This document shows, one piece after another, positions 63,585 to 64,000 of a stretch of 64,000 nt of DNA. The translations under genes and the position numbers were made by a program. The stretch is from Microlunatus antarcticus (lineage in GTDB: Bacteria; Actinomycetota; Actinomycetes; Propionibacteriales; Propionibacteriaceae), in assembly GCF_014193425.1 (NCBI RefSeq), contig NZ_JACHZG010000001.1, positions 1,550,001 to 1,614,000 on the forward strand, given 5' to 3'. How positions within the stretch are numbered: position 1 is the stretch's first letter; each line of letters begins with the position of its first letter. The notes beneath the pieces were generated by a model. That model did no database searches. It was not told the origin of the DNA and was given only the letters and a program-made list of their open reading frames with translations.

Positions 63585-64000
63585 GTGGCGAGCTTGGACG
63601 TCGGTCGTGCAGGGGACAGGCGTCTCCCGGTGGACTTCCGGGCCAGGTCCGCCCTGCGCCCGCTCGTTGGGTTCTTCGCCGCCGGGTTGGGGCTGAGCGC
63701 CCTCTACGCCACGACCGGGGTCGGCGTCGGCTGCCCGTTCCGGATCGTCACCGGGTGGGACTGCCCGCTGTGCGGCGGCACCCGGATGGGGAGCGCCCTG
63801 CTGCACGGCGACGTGGCCGCCGCGTTCGCGTTCAACCCCGTGGCCCTCGTCGGGATCGCCCTGCTCGGCGTCGTCGGCGTGCTGTGGCTGGTCGAGGCCC
63901 TCGGCGGCCCCGTGGTCCGCCCGCCGGCCGGCCTGCGACAGCGGCTGCTGCGGACCACGCCCCGCCAGCGGCTGGTCGCGTTCTTCACCGTCGCGACCGT
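63585..64000 (+). CDS. DUF2752 membrane protein (3' end outside window)
   Basis: Open frame from GTG 63585 to the window edge, at least 138 aa. After a basic start and a first membrane segment (LVGFFAAGLGLSALYATTGV) comes the DUF2752 hallmark CPFRIVTGWDCPLCGGTRMG, then a second helix (NPVALVGIALLGVVGVLWLVE). DUF2752 proteins are small membrane proteins of unknown function with a conserved C-P-x-C-G-x-T-R motif that may bind metal or redox partners. The start is inferred; no strong ribosome site. Confidence 0.85.
   Translation, partial: MASLDVGRAGDRRLPVDFRARSALRPLVGFFAAGLGLSALYATTGVGVGCPFRIVTGWDCPLCGGTRMGSALLHGDVAAAFAFNPVALVGIALLGVVGVLWLVEALGGPVVRPPAGLRQRLLRTTPRQRLVAFFTVAT

Noticed and set aside
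1-64000. CRISPR arrays, tRNA or rRNA genes, phage or conjugation modules
   Set aside because: No regularly spaced repeats, cloverleaf-like T-arm sequences or recognisable phage, integrase or transfer proteins were found while reading both strands.

Overview
The window is a gene-dense, high-GC chromosomal segment of an actinobacterium (Actinomycetota). Evidence: GTG starts are frequent, ATGA/GTGA stop-start overlaps are common, SOS boxes are of the TCGAAC-N4-GTTCGA type, and conserved actinobacterial neighbourhoods are present (ndgR-leuCD-hup-cofC-plsC-gpsA-ddl-thiL; ftsK...rimO-pgsA-cinA-clgR; lhr-DUF3046-recA-recX-rny-gluABCD-miaB-miaA-dapF-hflX-dinG-sthA-lexA). A member of the Propionibacteriales or a relative is my inference from gene content. 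No rRNA, tRNA, CRISPR array or intact insertion sequence was seen.

Region 1 (1-13.8 kb) is sugar uptake and hydrolysis. A ribose-type (CUT2) ABC transporter (ATPase cut by the window edge, permease, binding lipoprotein) runs rightward. Facing it are an ArsC/LMW-phosphatase-like protein that has lost its catalytic cysteine and a leftward CUT1 operon: binding lipoprotein, two permeases and two translationally coupled GH51-type arabinofuranosidases, with a LacI-family repressor gene just upstream. Three copies of a TAYAACGTTRTA palindrome lie in front of the transport operon and between the repressor and a divergent ThuA-like/Gfo-Idh-MocA pair, suggesting one local regulon. No ATPase for the CUT1 system is present, so a shared one is presumed.

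Region 2 (13.8-30.7 kb) is housekeeping: an App1-type phosphatase, a secreted HtrA-like protease, IclR-type ndgR divergent from leuCD, HU, CofC (F420 synthesis), PlsC, GpsA, a Cys/Met PLP enzyme, Ddl, a DUF3515 lipoprotein next to a 139-bp inverted-repeat element, a stand-alone Lrp ligand domain, ThiL, ThiD and FtsK.

Region 3 (30.7-32.9 kb) interrupts the usual ftsK-rimO neighbourhood. It holds a DUF4232 lipoprotein gene, about 560 bases with no convincing gene, a small membrane protein, a tandem pair of paralogous cysteine-containing small proteins of which one is frameshifted, a G/T-rich stretch and a decayed HTH-like reading frame. It looks like an accessory island and is the least explained part of the window.

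Region 4 (32.9-64 kb) is the core block rimO to lexA. LexA boxes are visible at recA and, in a cluster of four, between lexA and a divergent small membrane protein that occupies the place of the SOS cell-division inhibitor (Rv2719c/DivS type) but has no LysM domain. The window ends with an RDD membrane protein and the start of a DUF2752 gene.
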